Positions 24,201 to 35,097 of a stretch of 64,000 nucleotides of DNA are shown here, one piece after another (within the stretch, counting starts at the first letter, position 1; every line of letters starts with the position of its first letter). A program made the translations under genes and the position numbers. The DNA is taken from the NCBI RefSeq assembly GCF_000499385.1, contig NW_013651673.1, positions 1-64,000 of the forward strand, read 5' to 3'. The DNA comes from Eimeria necatrix. Its lineage: Eukaryota; Apicomplexa; Conoidasida; Eucoccidiorida; Eimeriidae. The notes under the pieces were generated by a model. The model searched no databases, was not told the origin of the DNA, and saw only the letters and a program-made list of their open reading frames with translations.

Positions 24201-26772
24201 TACTTTTCTGCCTTCGCTTCTGCTGCTACTGCTTCGTTCAAAGCAGAACGCGAAATTATCTTGTCTAGCTGAACCTTTTGGTGCGTTCCCGGCCTCCGTT
24301 TTGGTCGATTCGTCGCCCAAACCTGTTGCACGGGCTCCTGCAGCCGCAGATCTCCAGGGACTGCCAGGGCCAATTGCACTTCGCCGGCGCCTGATACTGG
24401 CGTTTGGGGAGTTTCTGCTGCTGCTGCCTCAGCACCCGTGCCGTGGGCCCACCCAGAGTCTTCTTCTGGAAACTGCCAGCCCCCAAGGTCTCCATCTTGC
24501 TGCTGTTGCAGCGACGGGTCCGCGGCCCAGCCATCAGGCGTCCTGATAGCCGGCATCGAATCCCTTGTTCGTTTGCTGTTCTCACTGCCTATGGATGATG
24601 GCTCGGATGGCAAAAGCGAGCGCTGCTGATGCTGCTGAAGTCTGAAGGGAGAAGCAACTCTCGGATCTACAGCGGCACCCACGGCAACTTCCAAGCTCAA
24701 CGGCTCCTGCGCAAGCAAACCATGATGTTGCTGCTGCTGATAGCTGGACGGCGGCAGCAGGGCGCTTTCTACTGAGCTGAAGGAGCTTCGCCGGGATAAA
24801 CCTTGCTGCACTACTGCAGCAGTAGCAGCTGCTGCTGCCGCTGCTGCAGACTGCCACGACATCAGCGCCCAGTGCTCAGGCCGGCTGGTCCCTGCTTGCT
24901 GAGATTTGCTGGAGGGCGATTCTGCAAGTGACACAGCAGCGGTCGCAGCATGATGAGGGGCGAAAGCGCCAAGGCTTGTAGTACTGGAGCCATTAGAGGA
25001 AGCCCTTCTAAGGGGAACTCCACCTCCTCCAGGTGACCTCAAGGCCCCGAGCTGCATTAAATCTTGACGCAGGGCTGCGAATGGAGAAGAAGCAGCTGAA
25101 GGGCTCAAAAGTGCAGCACTCTGAACCTTTTCAAACGAGCCAATGTACCTAAGAGGTGGGACAGGCATCACACGTTCAGATACTGCACCGGTGCTGCTAC
25201 TGCTGTTTGTGGTGCCGTTTATGCCGTTATAGGGGAAATTTTGTAAAAGCAACGAAGCACTGGCATACCTGCTAAGCGCAGCTGGCCCTTTTACCTCCCT
25301 AGGCTCTCTCCGAGCGTTGCTGATATGCTGCAGCAAAAATTCTGGTTCCGCACCGCTTTCTGTAACGATATCTGCTAGCTGCAGTGAAGTGTCCTCAGCA
25401 AATTGCTGGTCATCGTGGCCTCGCTGCTGCGGTTGCTGGTGCTGTGATCTACGGCGCTTGCGGCGGCCAAAGACGCGGGAGCGGCCGAACAGGCCAGAAA
25501 ACCCTTCCTGGCGTCTGATCGCAACAGCATTTCCCGATTTGCGGCTGTCTGCTGCTGCAACGGCGCTACTGCTTGTGGCATCTAATGCAAGAAGCTGCAG
25601 GCGCGCCCACAGAGCTGTTGCTTCCTGGGAAAACAGCAGCACTCAAAGCGCCCACGCCAGCATATGGAAAAGCGCCGCAGCTCAGCGACAAGGTAGCAGA
25701 CCTCGTAGCAGTAGACTGCTCCTTACCTGAAGTGTTAAGGAGATCAATACAGACATTGCCACTGCAGCGGCCCAGAGCAGCTGCGGCAGCAGCTGTCCGT
25801 ACACTGCAGTTGCATCAGCGTAGGCAGAGGAATCCGCCAAGGCCCCACAAGGGGGCAGTAAATCGGTCTCCAACCGGGCTGAAATCCAGCTGCAGACCTC
25901 TTTGAGGTCTATCTGCAGCAAAGGCTTCCTGCAGCAGTGGCAGAAGCCACAGCAATAAAAGCGTTACGCGAGAAAACGAGTTAGGTCATAGCGCAGAGGG
26001 GAATTGGAGCAAGGGGACGAAAAAAAGCTCGGAGCAAACAGGCTGCGCGAATTTTCAAATAGGGGAATGGTTGCTAAAGAAGGTAAACAATGTTGCAGGA
26101 TGCAAAGAAAAGAGGCAAGAACAATGGCACGGGATCCAATGTGCAGCAAGAAACAGAAAAAGGCTCTCGCCGGCAAACGCTTGCAGCGCATCTCGCTTAA
26201 GTGCACAAAACATAGCAACATGGACTGTTGAGCCTCGCAGGCATGATAAGAAGCTAATACAAAAAATGTGTTTTTCCGGATAATGGGCGAGCGCTAAGTG
26301 TCAGAACGCCCTGAGTAACTGTGTACCTCCTGCGCAGTTGTTTGCCTTCGAAAGAAATCCTCCAGAGGTCGCGGACTGCGCTGGGGGCCTCTTCAAGATG
26401 CAAAAAAACCCTTGAAACAGCTCGCCTGCGTAAATCTCCAAGAGGGCTCCCTTCTCGGCGACGTGAATGCATTGGAGCATCGGTGTATGGACACCGGCTT
26501 CCACCATTTCGGTCAAGGTGCACAGGGCGCAGGGCTAGACAAACAGAAGAGCCCTCATCTGCTGAACGAGAAACAAAGGACTCGGAAGCCATGCATGCCT
26601 TTTGAGTTGACGAGGAGGTGAGCCTCAGGGGCTCCAGGGGTGCCTTCAGGATGTCAGGGTCATCTGCTTCGCTGCTGCAGTTTGGCTCGGGGGCTTTGTT
26701 CTCCTCGTCCTCTTCATGGCTGCCTTCAAAAAAACTCGATTCAGCTGCGGTATTAGCAGGGAGAGAGGCCAT
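21230..26772 (-). CDS. Large repeat-rich protein of unknown function, seven exons
   Basis: Minus-strand exons are 26772-26327, 25928-25727, 25624-23935, 23287-22659, 22533-22267, 22129-21633 and 21467-21230. All introns are GT-AG, every phase agrees and the sum is 1323 codons including the stop. The N-terminal ~150 residues are acidic and Ser-rich. Residues ~150-217 contain a helical Leu/Ala segment (LLPQLLWAAAVAMSVLISL), possibly membrane-buried. The large third exon is low-complexity Ser/Ala/Gln. Ordered-looking parts return near KKDGEIITLWPSAADLFELV and ERHYVPGAAGF. The C-terminal ~130 residues (around QAVQWLVTGLLDRLQEQSRL and EAKAVYAICTLIDEGVFVAS) look like a folded helical domain. I do not recognise it. 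The donor at 21632 (GTATTG) is weak, so that junction is less certain. Confidence 0.6.
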
Positions 26773-27898
26773 TGCTGCTGAACTCCCCACTCAAGCTGAG
26801 ACTGTTGCTGCCGCGGCCTCTCGAGGCTGGTCGCCTCTAGGTGCTGCCTGGACGGTGCAGGAGCCTGGCACCATCCCATGGATCAATGCATGGGCGTGCG
26901 TCCACAGGGCCACGCAGGGGCTAAACCTGTGTGTTTGCTTGGCATAAAATCAGTTCCTTTAGGAGCGGATGACACGATACGCTTGCTGCTGCTGCTTTGT
27001 TCGCCGCTGCCCTAGTTCGTCCCTCTGCTGCTGCTGCCGCTCCTGTTATCAGAAAGTAACTTTGCTGCCCCTCAGACTTCTCTCATCTCTCCGTTTTTGG
27101 TCTACTGTGCGGAACGCCGAACGACCTCACCACCCCCCGAATGCCTCTGGCCAGGTCCGGAAACTGCCGTCGGCCATCAGAGGCTATGCTTGGATTGAAA
27201 AAGACAAGTAAATAATCACCTTTATTTTCTTTTTTACGGTAGGCAAAAAGTTAAGTGTAGCCGGGATGTTGAAGTTTAAGTAGAGAAAAGTGGATCGGGG
27301 GCCCGCGAATCGGCAGCAGCCAAATCCCACAGCGACTGAAGCATGCAGCTGTGCAGCATTAGAAGCCCCTGTTTAGCTCGAAAACAGAGAGACGCGATCT
27401 GTAAAAGATCTGTCATTGATTAAATTACACTATAAATTGCATATGAGTGACCCCGAACTAAAGAGCCACAATAGCAAACTAGCCTCACCGCAGCAAAACC
27501 ACTAGGGGCCCCCCAGGAACAGCAGGGAAGGCCCCAACAACAGGGGTAGAGGCTCAGCAATGTGGCAGACGCGTGGTTCCGTCCTTCTATAGGCGAAATT
27601 TGCGCAATGCGGCTCCGCTGTATTCCTTAAACGCGGCCTGCTATCCTTTGCTGCCGCACCGGCAGCAGCGAACGGAACTGTCAAGGCTCGGGCCCACCAC
27701 ACTTCATGGCTATTGAGCAGCCACGTTGACAGCCACAAGAATACGAGAACCAGAGTAAGCGGCAGCTGCTGCTTAATACTCACCCGCAGCAACAGAAATA
27801 ACAGCGGGACGCCAGCCGCACCAGCACCAACAACAACAGAAGCAAAAATCACAGCAGCATCAAAAGCAGTACAAGTGCCGAGAACGAAGTGGCAGAAC
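26773..27898. other. Divergent promoter region
   Basis: The unknown seven-exon gene reads left from 26772 and the ASH2-type gene reads right from 27899, so the ~1.1 kb between them should hold both promoters and 5' untranslated regions. CTG/GCTGCTGC tracts occur near 26980-27045. No gene is supported. The reading frame of the ASH2-type gene stays open to 27713 but contains no ATG before 27899. Confidence 0.5.
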
Positions 27899-29500
27899 AT
27901 GCAAAATTTACCGGCTGCGGTGGCGGATGTAGCTCCTAAGGGCTACGGAACTGCTTTTGGTCCCCCAGGAGCGAATCAGCAAGAGACAGAGGAGCAGCAG
28001 CAGCACAGTATACAGTTCCCTGGGCAGCAGCAGCATATAAGCGTGCGTGAGCATCAACCAAGTTTGCAGCAACAGCCACAGGCAGCGCAGCAGCAGCAGC
28101 AGCATGAGCCCCAGCAAAGGCAGGTGGATCTGGAAGCGCATGTGCCCCTAAAGTCTGCAGCAGAGCCAAAACAGGCGAAGTCCCAGGAAACAGCGCTGTG
28201 CGGGCCGTTGCAAAGCAGCCCTGTGGGGAGAAGCGGAGCCATTGTGCAGCCCAAGGCTGAGAGGGGCCTGAGCAGTGCAAGCCCTGAAGCTTCAAGGGCC
28301 TCCACGTCGCCCCCAAGCAGCAGCAGCGACGGCGGCTCCGGTGCAGCTGACTGCACTCAGTGCAGAAACCGGCACTTCCACCCTCCCAAGGTGGTGGCGG
28401 CCCCTGCACAGAGCCAGGAAGAGCTGCTCCGCCTGCCTGAACAGCCGCAGCTTCGCTTGGACCTTCTGAAGCACCCCGAAGCCCTTCATTACCATTGCAC
28501 GGTTCCCAGCGATAGCAGGAACGCTGGTGGCAAAGCGTTTTGGTGGACAGCAGCTGCCCAGCGGGAGCTTTTTCTGAATCCTTATGATTTGGCAGGGTTT
28601 CCGAGAGAGCCAAGGGGGCCCCCCGAGAAGAGGCGCCTGGCAGAAAGAGGAGCCGTCTCAGTCGATTTGGGAGCCCGAATTCACAAAGCTCCTCGTCTGC
28701 AAAGACATGACCAGCAGCAGCAGCAGCAAGGGGAGAGCCGCTCCGAAGAACAGCCGGGCACGAAGCACTGTGGCAACGGCAGCGGCACCTGCAACACGCC
28801 TGCGCACAGTAGCAGCCACAGCAGCAGTAGCACAACGTGCAGCCGCTGCAGCGGCTTGAAGTTGGCATTTGACCTGCCGAGGGAACTTCACGCTGCAGAA
28901 AATTCCCCGTATTCAGTTGCCACTAGCAAGGGGCCCCCGATAGGTGCCGCCTTGCGCCGCCGTCGACAGCAGCGGCAACAGCAGCAACAGCATTTCTCCG
29001 ACGACAGCAGCGCCAGCAGCGGCAGCGACATAGCGGCGGGAGATTTGCTGCCTGATGTTTACCTGAAACTTGCAAAGCAGCCCAGGCCCCGCAGGGCTCT
29101 TGGAATGGAGGCAGACTGGCTTATGCGTCTGCAGGATCCCCCCCAAGGCATAGAAGCCCTCGACGTATTTGCCGCTGCAGCAGCCGCAGCAGCGGCTCCT
29201 GCTGCGCTGATGACACCACTAGCGAGCCCCTGTGCACTAGCAGCGCTCTTTAACACGACAGAGGCCTCATCAGACGCTCCAAATTGCGCCAGCAGCAACA
29301 GAAGCTTCAGCAACTTCAGCAGCACTAGTACCGCCAGCTGCGGGACCGTCAGCAGCACCGGAAGCAAGGGGGATCCAACTGAATTGGAAACAGCCCTTGA
29401 TCCTCGCGCTCCCTACCGGCCACAGACGTACCTGGAGCGTATCGCCGCTTTTGCGCGTAGAAGAGCTCGCACAGCTCCAGCGCTGCGACTGTCGCTGCCT

Positions 29501-29532
<32 letters not shown>

Positions 29533-32500
29533 TTGCCAGCAGAAGCAGCCGTTGCCGCTTCTGGCAGCTCTCATTTCCCGCAGCCTCTTGGGACAAGGAA
29601 GAGATGCAACAACGCCAGCTGCCGGAGGCACTTCTTCATCCCCCCATCATCATCATCCTCCCCGTCCGCGCAAGAAGGGCCTCAGGCCGCTGCAGGACGA
29701 GGCGCATCAGCTTGATTCTCGTCTGCTGCGGAAGTCTCTGCGCTGTTTCGGTCGCAGCAAGGGGGGACTTAGCAGAAGCAGCAGCAGCAGCAGCAGCAGC
29801 GGGAGGATCTTTGCAGATTTTGCTGCGGTTAAGACAAGACTCGTAGGCCTTGCTTTCGGGGATATTCCATTTGACCCTGACGGACTGTGGCTGAGGGCGC
29901 AGCAACAGCAACAACGGCAGCAGCGGCAGCAGCAACCGCAAATGATAGATGCGGACTCGCAGCAACTGCAGCAGCAGCAAAGGGGGGAACGAATGGATGC
30001 CCCGCAGACTTCGACGCTGCCCCTGATGCAGGCAGCCATGCGTCGAGTTCGCCTCTCGGCAAAGTACAGACATCCAAGTGTCCGCATCAGTAACAACTGC
30101 GGCAGCAGTGGGGGAAGCAGCATGGGGAGGCCGCAGGGAGTTTCTTTTTGGCAAAAGGCTTCCATTGATTTGGGCTGCGGCGTCGTCTTGGCAACGCATG
30201 CAGCATCCGCAGGTTCGTTTTATTTTGAAGTTTTGGTAGGTCCTGTGCCGTCGCAGCAGCAGCAGGAGCAGCTGCTGTTGCAATCCAAAGGCGGAATCTC
30301 GAAGCAGCAGCTGCTACAGCAGCAGCAGAGACAACTACAGGCGTCTTCCCAGTGCGACTTGCGGGTCGGCTGGAGCACTCGCAGGCACCCCCCTTCAGCC
30401 CCTCTAGGGGCCACAAGGGATTCTGTGGCTCTCACTCTACGGGGAAAGGCCGCTTGGGCTGGGGTAGAGCTGCCCTGTTGCTTCCCACCCTTGAAGGAGG
30501 GAGACGTGGTGGGCTGTTGCATTCGTTTGCTGCAGTCGGACCAAGATCAGCAACCGAAGCCGCAGCAGCCCCAAGCTGCAGCTGCAGGCTCTCGGCCAGC
30601 AGCAGCCCAAGCACCCAGTGCCGCTTCTGCTTCAGCAGCGACAAATGGAGAAGCAGCAGCAGCGCCGGCAGGAGACGCATACGCAGTATCTTGTTTAATG
30701 GATGTGGATAGGCTAGCCCAGGGCTTCCTCCGCAGCGCAGCGGGGCTTTCAGAGGGCAATAAGGGAGCTCAGGGCTTCCGGGAGGCTCCTGTTGGGTCTC
30801 ACGTCCAATTCACGGTCAACGGAAGGCCCCTTGGCCTGTGCTGCTTTGAGGGAAGCAACAGTGGAGGATGCCTCCTCGCAGACGAGTACTTTCCGGCTGT
30901 TTCCCTCATGGGGTGTGCTAGCTGTTGTGTGAATTTCGGGCCTTCCTTCTGCTACGCGCCGCCTCCCTCTGATCCTCCCTACAGCCCATCCTGTCTGCTG
31001 CCCCTTCCTGTTGCACCACCGCTGACTTACGACGTCTACCCTTTGCTGCTGCTGCCGCAGCAGCTCCTAGCAGACCCGCAGCTCAACTTACTCCGGCCAC
31101 GAACCCTGGCGGACTTCTTGGAGCAGCGCGTCCTCCATCCGCAGCAACAGCAGGAAGCAAAGTGCCAACAGCGCCATCAGCAGGACTGCCTCCTCCATGG
31201 TGTTCCTATTCAATGTGAAGCTCTTGACTATGCACGTAGCGAAACGCATGCAGCCGTCGAGAACAGCGTGGAGGCATCAGAGACCGAGGGCTCTCAAGGA
31301 TTGTTGAACGAAAAGGAGCAGGAGCAGCAAAGGCGAGACCAACTGAGCAATGAACTCAAAGATTCTTCAAGGGGGCTAGGATTTTCGACACAGCAGGACA
31401 AAACTGCATCATCCAGCAACACTGCAAACAGCAGCAGGAGCTGCGGCTGCCGCTGCTCCACGGACAAAACAAGTAACAGCCAAGCGCGTGCTGACGACCG
31501 CGCAGTAGCGGCAATACTGCGTGCTGCGAGCTCTTTAGTTCTGAGCCCTGAGGAGCTGAGCCAGCTACAAAAGGGTCTGAGGAGGCAGCGGCAGCAGCAG
31601 CACCTGCTGCATTCTATTCACCAGTGCGCTTTTGAATCCCAGCTAAGAAGCTGTAGAGAAGTGTTGGACGCTGCAGCACAGCAGTGGGGAACCCGTCGTG
31701 CCTACAGACTGCGCAGGAAGATGCCTTGGGCCAGACACAGAAGCAATCTACGCAGCAGCAGCAGCAGCTGGTGCAGCGGCAGTGATAGTTCGAGCAGCAG
31801 TGACGAAAGTGTCCGCTCTGCCGACCCGTCGACAGCAGATGTTTCAACAAGGGACAAAGGGCCTTTACAACAAGGCCAGGCGCAAGAAACCCAGAGTAGC
31901 TCTCTTTTGGCCGCCCCTGCCTCTGAAGAGGCTGCAGTAGAAGGGAGTATCGTTTCAGAGGCAGCAGCACCACCACTGCCAAAGGACAGCAGCAGCAGCT
32001 GCAGCAGCCGCTGTGCTGGCGCACCGTATGTAGACTTCAGGCACCCTTGCAGCGTTTTATTTTCATTTCTTCTGCCCACACTACAAGGCCTATATCCCCC
32101 CTGCTCCCCCCGTTCGTTAGCTACCTCCAGGCCACAAACCGCAGCAGGAGAAATGAATGCTCGAGATTTGACAGCAGCAGGGGATGCAATACCGGCAACG
32201 GAGGCTGCTGCAGCATGGAAGCGTTTCGCACGGCTCTTTTGGATGGTTGTAGCTCCCCTCGACAGTCAGCGCCGGCCCCTCAACCCCGCAGTGTTCATCA
32301 ACAACGAAGCAGTGGCTGCGCAGCGCAAGTCGAGACCCTGCGCAGCCGCTCGCGCTGCTGCTGCAGTAGGAGCCACTCATGCTGCCTCGGGAGGCTCTTT
32401 AGGAGGGGCTGCTTCCGGATCTGACTCTACTGCGAAGGGAACCGGAAGCGTTGGCACCAGTTCCCAGCCCACTGGCCGTTCCGGCCGACCAGGGGGAGCG

Positions 32501-33034
32501 CCAGCCCGACGGAAAGGGGGCAGTGTTGGAGGCTCTCAGTGCACAGCATCAACAGCTGCTGCAGTCTCGTATGAAACGGTGCAAGTGGGGCAGTTGCTGC
32601 TGCGTGTGCCGCAGGGATGTCTCGCGGACTCTGGTGATGAGGATGCGCAGTTGCCTCCAGAGGCCGCTCCTGAAGCTCTAAAGGGAAAAAGGACAGCAGC
32701 AGGAGGCGCAGCTAGTGTGGCCTTCTCTGAAGACGATGAGAGTGCCGTAGGGGCAGCTCTGATAGAGCCTCTTCCTCTACCGTTGGTGTTACAGCGGCGT
32801 CTTGGGCTGAAGCCACGGCAACTGATGGAGGCTCTGGGATGCCGTTTCCGCGTGTTGTCTAGGCAGCTCGCCGGCAGTCACGCAGCCATTGCAGGGGTCA
32901 GCTGTATATACACTGCAGTAGTGCGTCTCCGCCACTTGCAAGCCAAAGCTCAGGCAGCAGAGGAAGAGGCAGCGAAGGACGTAGCCTGTGAGTTCTGGAT
33001 AGAGCAGCATGCTGGCGCCCTTTGCGGACTCTGA
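27899..33034 (+). CDS. ASH2-type SPRY-domain protein, candidate COMPASS subunit, single exon
   Basis: A 1711-residue uninterrupted frame. I chose the first in-frame ATG (27899); the frame upstream is open but has no ATG. About 70 percent is low-complexity Gln/Ala/Ser/His. A split SPRY domain lies at about residues 750-1015. Its segments FYFEVLVGPVP, LRVGWSTRRHPPSAPLG, LKEGDVVGCCIRL, VQFTVNGRPLG and YFPAVSLMGCASCCVNFGP follow ASH2L ([38 protein letters not shown]) in order. Gln-rich and Ala-rich insertions break the domain in two loops. ASH2 proteins act in the nucleus in SET1/MLL H3K4 methyltransferase complexes and bind RbBP5 and DPY30. I could not confirm a DPY30-binding helix. Another SPRY family is possible; the INFGP-type end favours ASH2. 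Confidence 0.65.
29505..29531 (+). repeat. CAG/CAA microsatellite coding polyglutamine
   Basis: A run of CAGCAACAG-type triplets inside the ASH2-type frame encodes about nine consecutive Gln. Similar AGC runs (Ser) at 29788-29802 and many CAG and GCA runs lie elsewhere in the same frame. The triplet register shifts between Gln, Ser and Ala along the gene. Confidence 0.85.
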
Positions 33035-34377
33035 CCCCAGGCACACTGTTTACTTCGTGCATTTTGAATGAACTCTATTTATTGAAGTTGCTCTTTTTTT
33101 TTTAAATGTCGGACCGCAGTAGCGCCGCTTTTCTTTCCACTAGTTTGATGCAAGAAGCCCTTCCCCGCAGGCTTTCCACCCGCCCGCATGCTCCTAAGTC
33201 TTCTCTTTTGGGGGGATTTGAGCAAGTAGTTGCTGTTTCCATGTTCTATTCCAAGTAGAACACATTGTGCATACAAGAAAGGGTTCACCACAGAAGCGCA
33301 CCTGGGGGTCAGTAAAGCCTGCTTGTCGGCCGGAAGTGCGGGATTTCCGCGATACATTACCGGCCAGCAACTGGAACGGCATTTCGCCCCATATAGCTGG
33401 TCTTCGTTTTGCACTACCTCGACTCCTTTGTCTCGTGGATACGGAGTTGCTGTGGGCAAGCGCCCTACGGCGAGTTTCCACGCATGCATGTTCCTTACCG
33501 CTGTATTCGATTACGCGGCATCTGCGTAAATAGAACTACTTCAGCACTAAAAGTGGGTGAGATGCAGTGCTCAGACCTCTATGATTGGATCTACTGCCAG
33601 CGCTAAAATGGCGCCGTTTGTGTCTGACCTCTAGGTACAGAGATCAGTCGGCACTCAGTCAGTCACATCGTTGACAGCCTACTTTTGAGCTCTGTGTGGC
33701 CAGTCCTGGAACAAATTCTAACTTCTGGGTACAGGAACTGGTGCTGAATTGACAGTAACAAATTGGCTGCAAGCTTTGACCTTGCATTCCGGCCACGCCT
33801 GAGAGCAAATGCAAGGGCATGTGAAGAACCGTACACGCCAGGGAATCTACGTATACAGTCGTAGCTCATCTTGGGTTCATGTCTAGGATTTTCAGCGCTG
33901 CAACACGAGGCAGAACGCATGTTGTGCCTTCTGGCACGTGCTGCAGCGCTAAAAATCTTTTGCATGTCCAAGGCCCAAACTTCTACGCAGATGTGGAGTC
34001 CCCCATTTTTTCGCCGATATGCATAACTTTCTGATGCGCTTTTAACAAGCACGTACACTGCAGCGCGCGCCCTTGGCCAATACAACTATGCAGCAAACGG
34101 CGGCTGACTGCATGGTCAAGACCTTCGACGTTCTAGGAAAGGCATGAGGCAATTTAGCGAAAGTCTGCAAGTCTTCGGAGAAAAGTGGCACAATCAGTGT
34201 ATTGCCTGAATTGTCTACGGTCTCCACAGGCAGTAGAGTGTGGATCAAAAGCTGCCTAGCATGCACGGGCTGGCAAAGGCGCCGAGGGGTGCAAGCCGTA
34301 CCTGTAGAGAAGTGTCCGGCCCTTTCTTTAGAAAGCATGCGTATGCTTATTATAACTAAAAGATACTAAAGATGTCC
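33035..34377. other. Intergenic stretch without a supported gene
   Basis: It contains the 3' region of the ASH2-type gene, including a T10 run near 33094-33103. Several overlapping short frames on both strands have no domain or consistent splicing. The longest (minus, 33489-33079, basic C-terminus) is discussed among the rejected items. Confidence 0.5.
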
Positions 34378-34878
34378 TCATTCTGTGCAGTTAAATGCCA
34401 CTGCCGCAACTACATGGGCCACAGGAGTACATGACTGCCCAGGTGCTCCCACCGTAGTTGAATTGACCTTTCGCTTCTCTTCATCGTTTGTCTTTTGTGT
34501 GATTGTTTCCATCTCTGGATGCCAACGAGCCTTCAGAGGAGTAACAGATCTCCTCAAAGTGGGCGCTTCTTGATGTTTTGGACGTGCTGCCCCTTTCTTT
34601 GTTGCCACCACTGCACTGGCCCTCCGGTTTTCGGCCTCGTTATCTCCGAAACTTTCAGCCGTGCTGCTGCTCCTCTGTAATTTCAGCGTCTGAGGCCTCT
34701 GTCGAAGTCGGGCTTGGAGAACTTTACGCCTACACAGCGCATGTGTCCCACGTCCAGTTGTGCATGCTTCCGCCCTACGTTTCTCTCCTCCATCTGAGAA
34801 ACTAAAGTACAGCCGGAGGCTGTGGGCACTTGGGTATATCTTGGAGGTCAGAGTTGCTCTTGGTTGACTCTCCTTCAT
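34378..34878 (-). CDS. Possible small basic protein, low confidence
   Basis: A 166-codon frame from the ATG at 34878. It is Lys/Arg/Ser/Thr-rich with no hydrophobic core or recognised domain (for example KVLQARLRQRPQTLKLQ and MKESQPRATLTSKIYP). It is divergent from the RING gene, whose start is about 220 bp away, so the two could share a promoter. It may be an exon of a larger gene or a chance frame. I give it mainly because of its length and ATG. Confidence 0.3.
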   Translation of the reverse strand: MKESQPRATLTSKIYPSAHSLRLYFSFSDGGEKRRAEACTTGRGTHALCRRKVLQARLRQRPQTLKLQRSSSTAESFGDNEAENRRASAVVATKKGAARPKHQEAPTLRRSVTPLKARWHPEMETITQKTNDEEKRKVNSTTVGAPGQSCTPVAHVVAAVAFNCTE

Positions 34879-35097
34879 CAACGTACCGTGAAGAAGGCAT
34901 TTGAGGCCTCGCAATTGATCTGTCGTACTGCTTGCACAGCTGCTGCCTATGGGGCTGTGGCGTGTTGTTTTAGTTTGTTGTCCATCTGAATTGCATGCTC
35001 ACAGCGCCTCTCGCTGTGCTGGTGCTAACACTAGCTTCCTTTCTGCAGCCTGGAGGCCAGGGCTTCCGGCGAAGCCCCTCCCGTGTAGATAGGACAG

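Noticed and set aside
27713..27898. Extension of the ASH2-type frame upstream of 27899
   Set aside because: The frame is open but starts at TTG and has no ATG. I used the first ATG at 27899.
33079..33489. 136-codon minus-strand frame with a basic C-terminus, and an overlapping 95-codon frame
   Set aside because: The first has an ATG but no recognisable domain, and two alternative frames overlap it. It probably lies in the 3' region of the ASH2-type gene.
34378..34914. Start of the small minus-strand frame at 34914
   Set aside because: That position is TTG. The first ATG is at 34878, used in the low-confidence feature.
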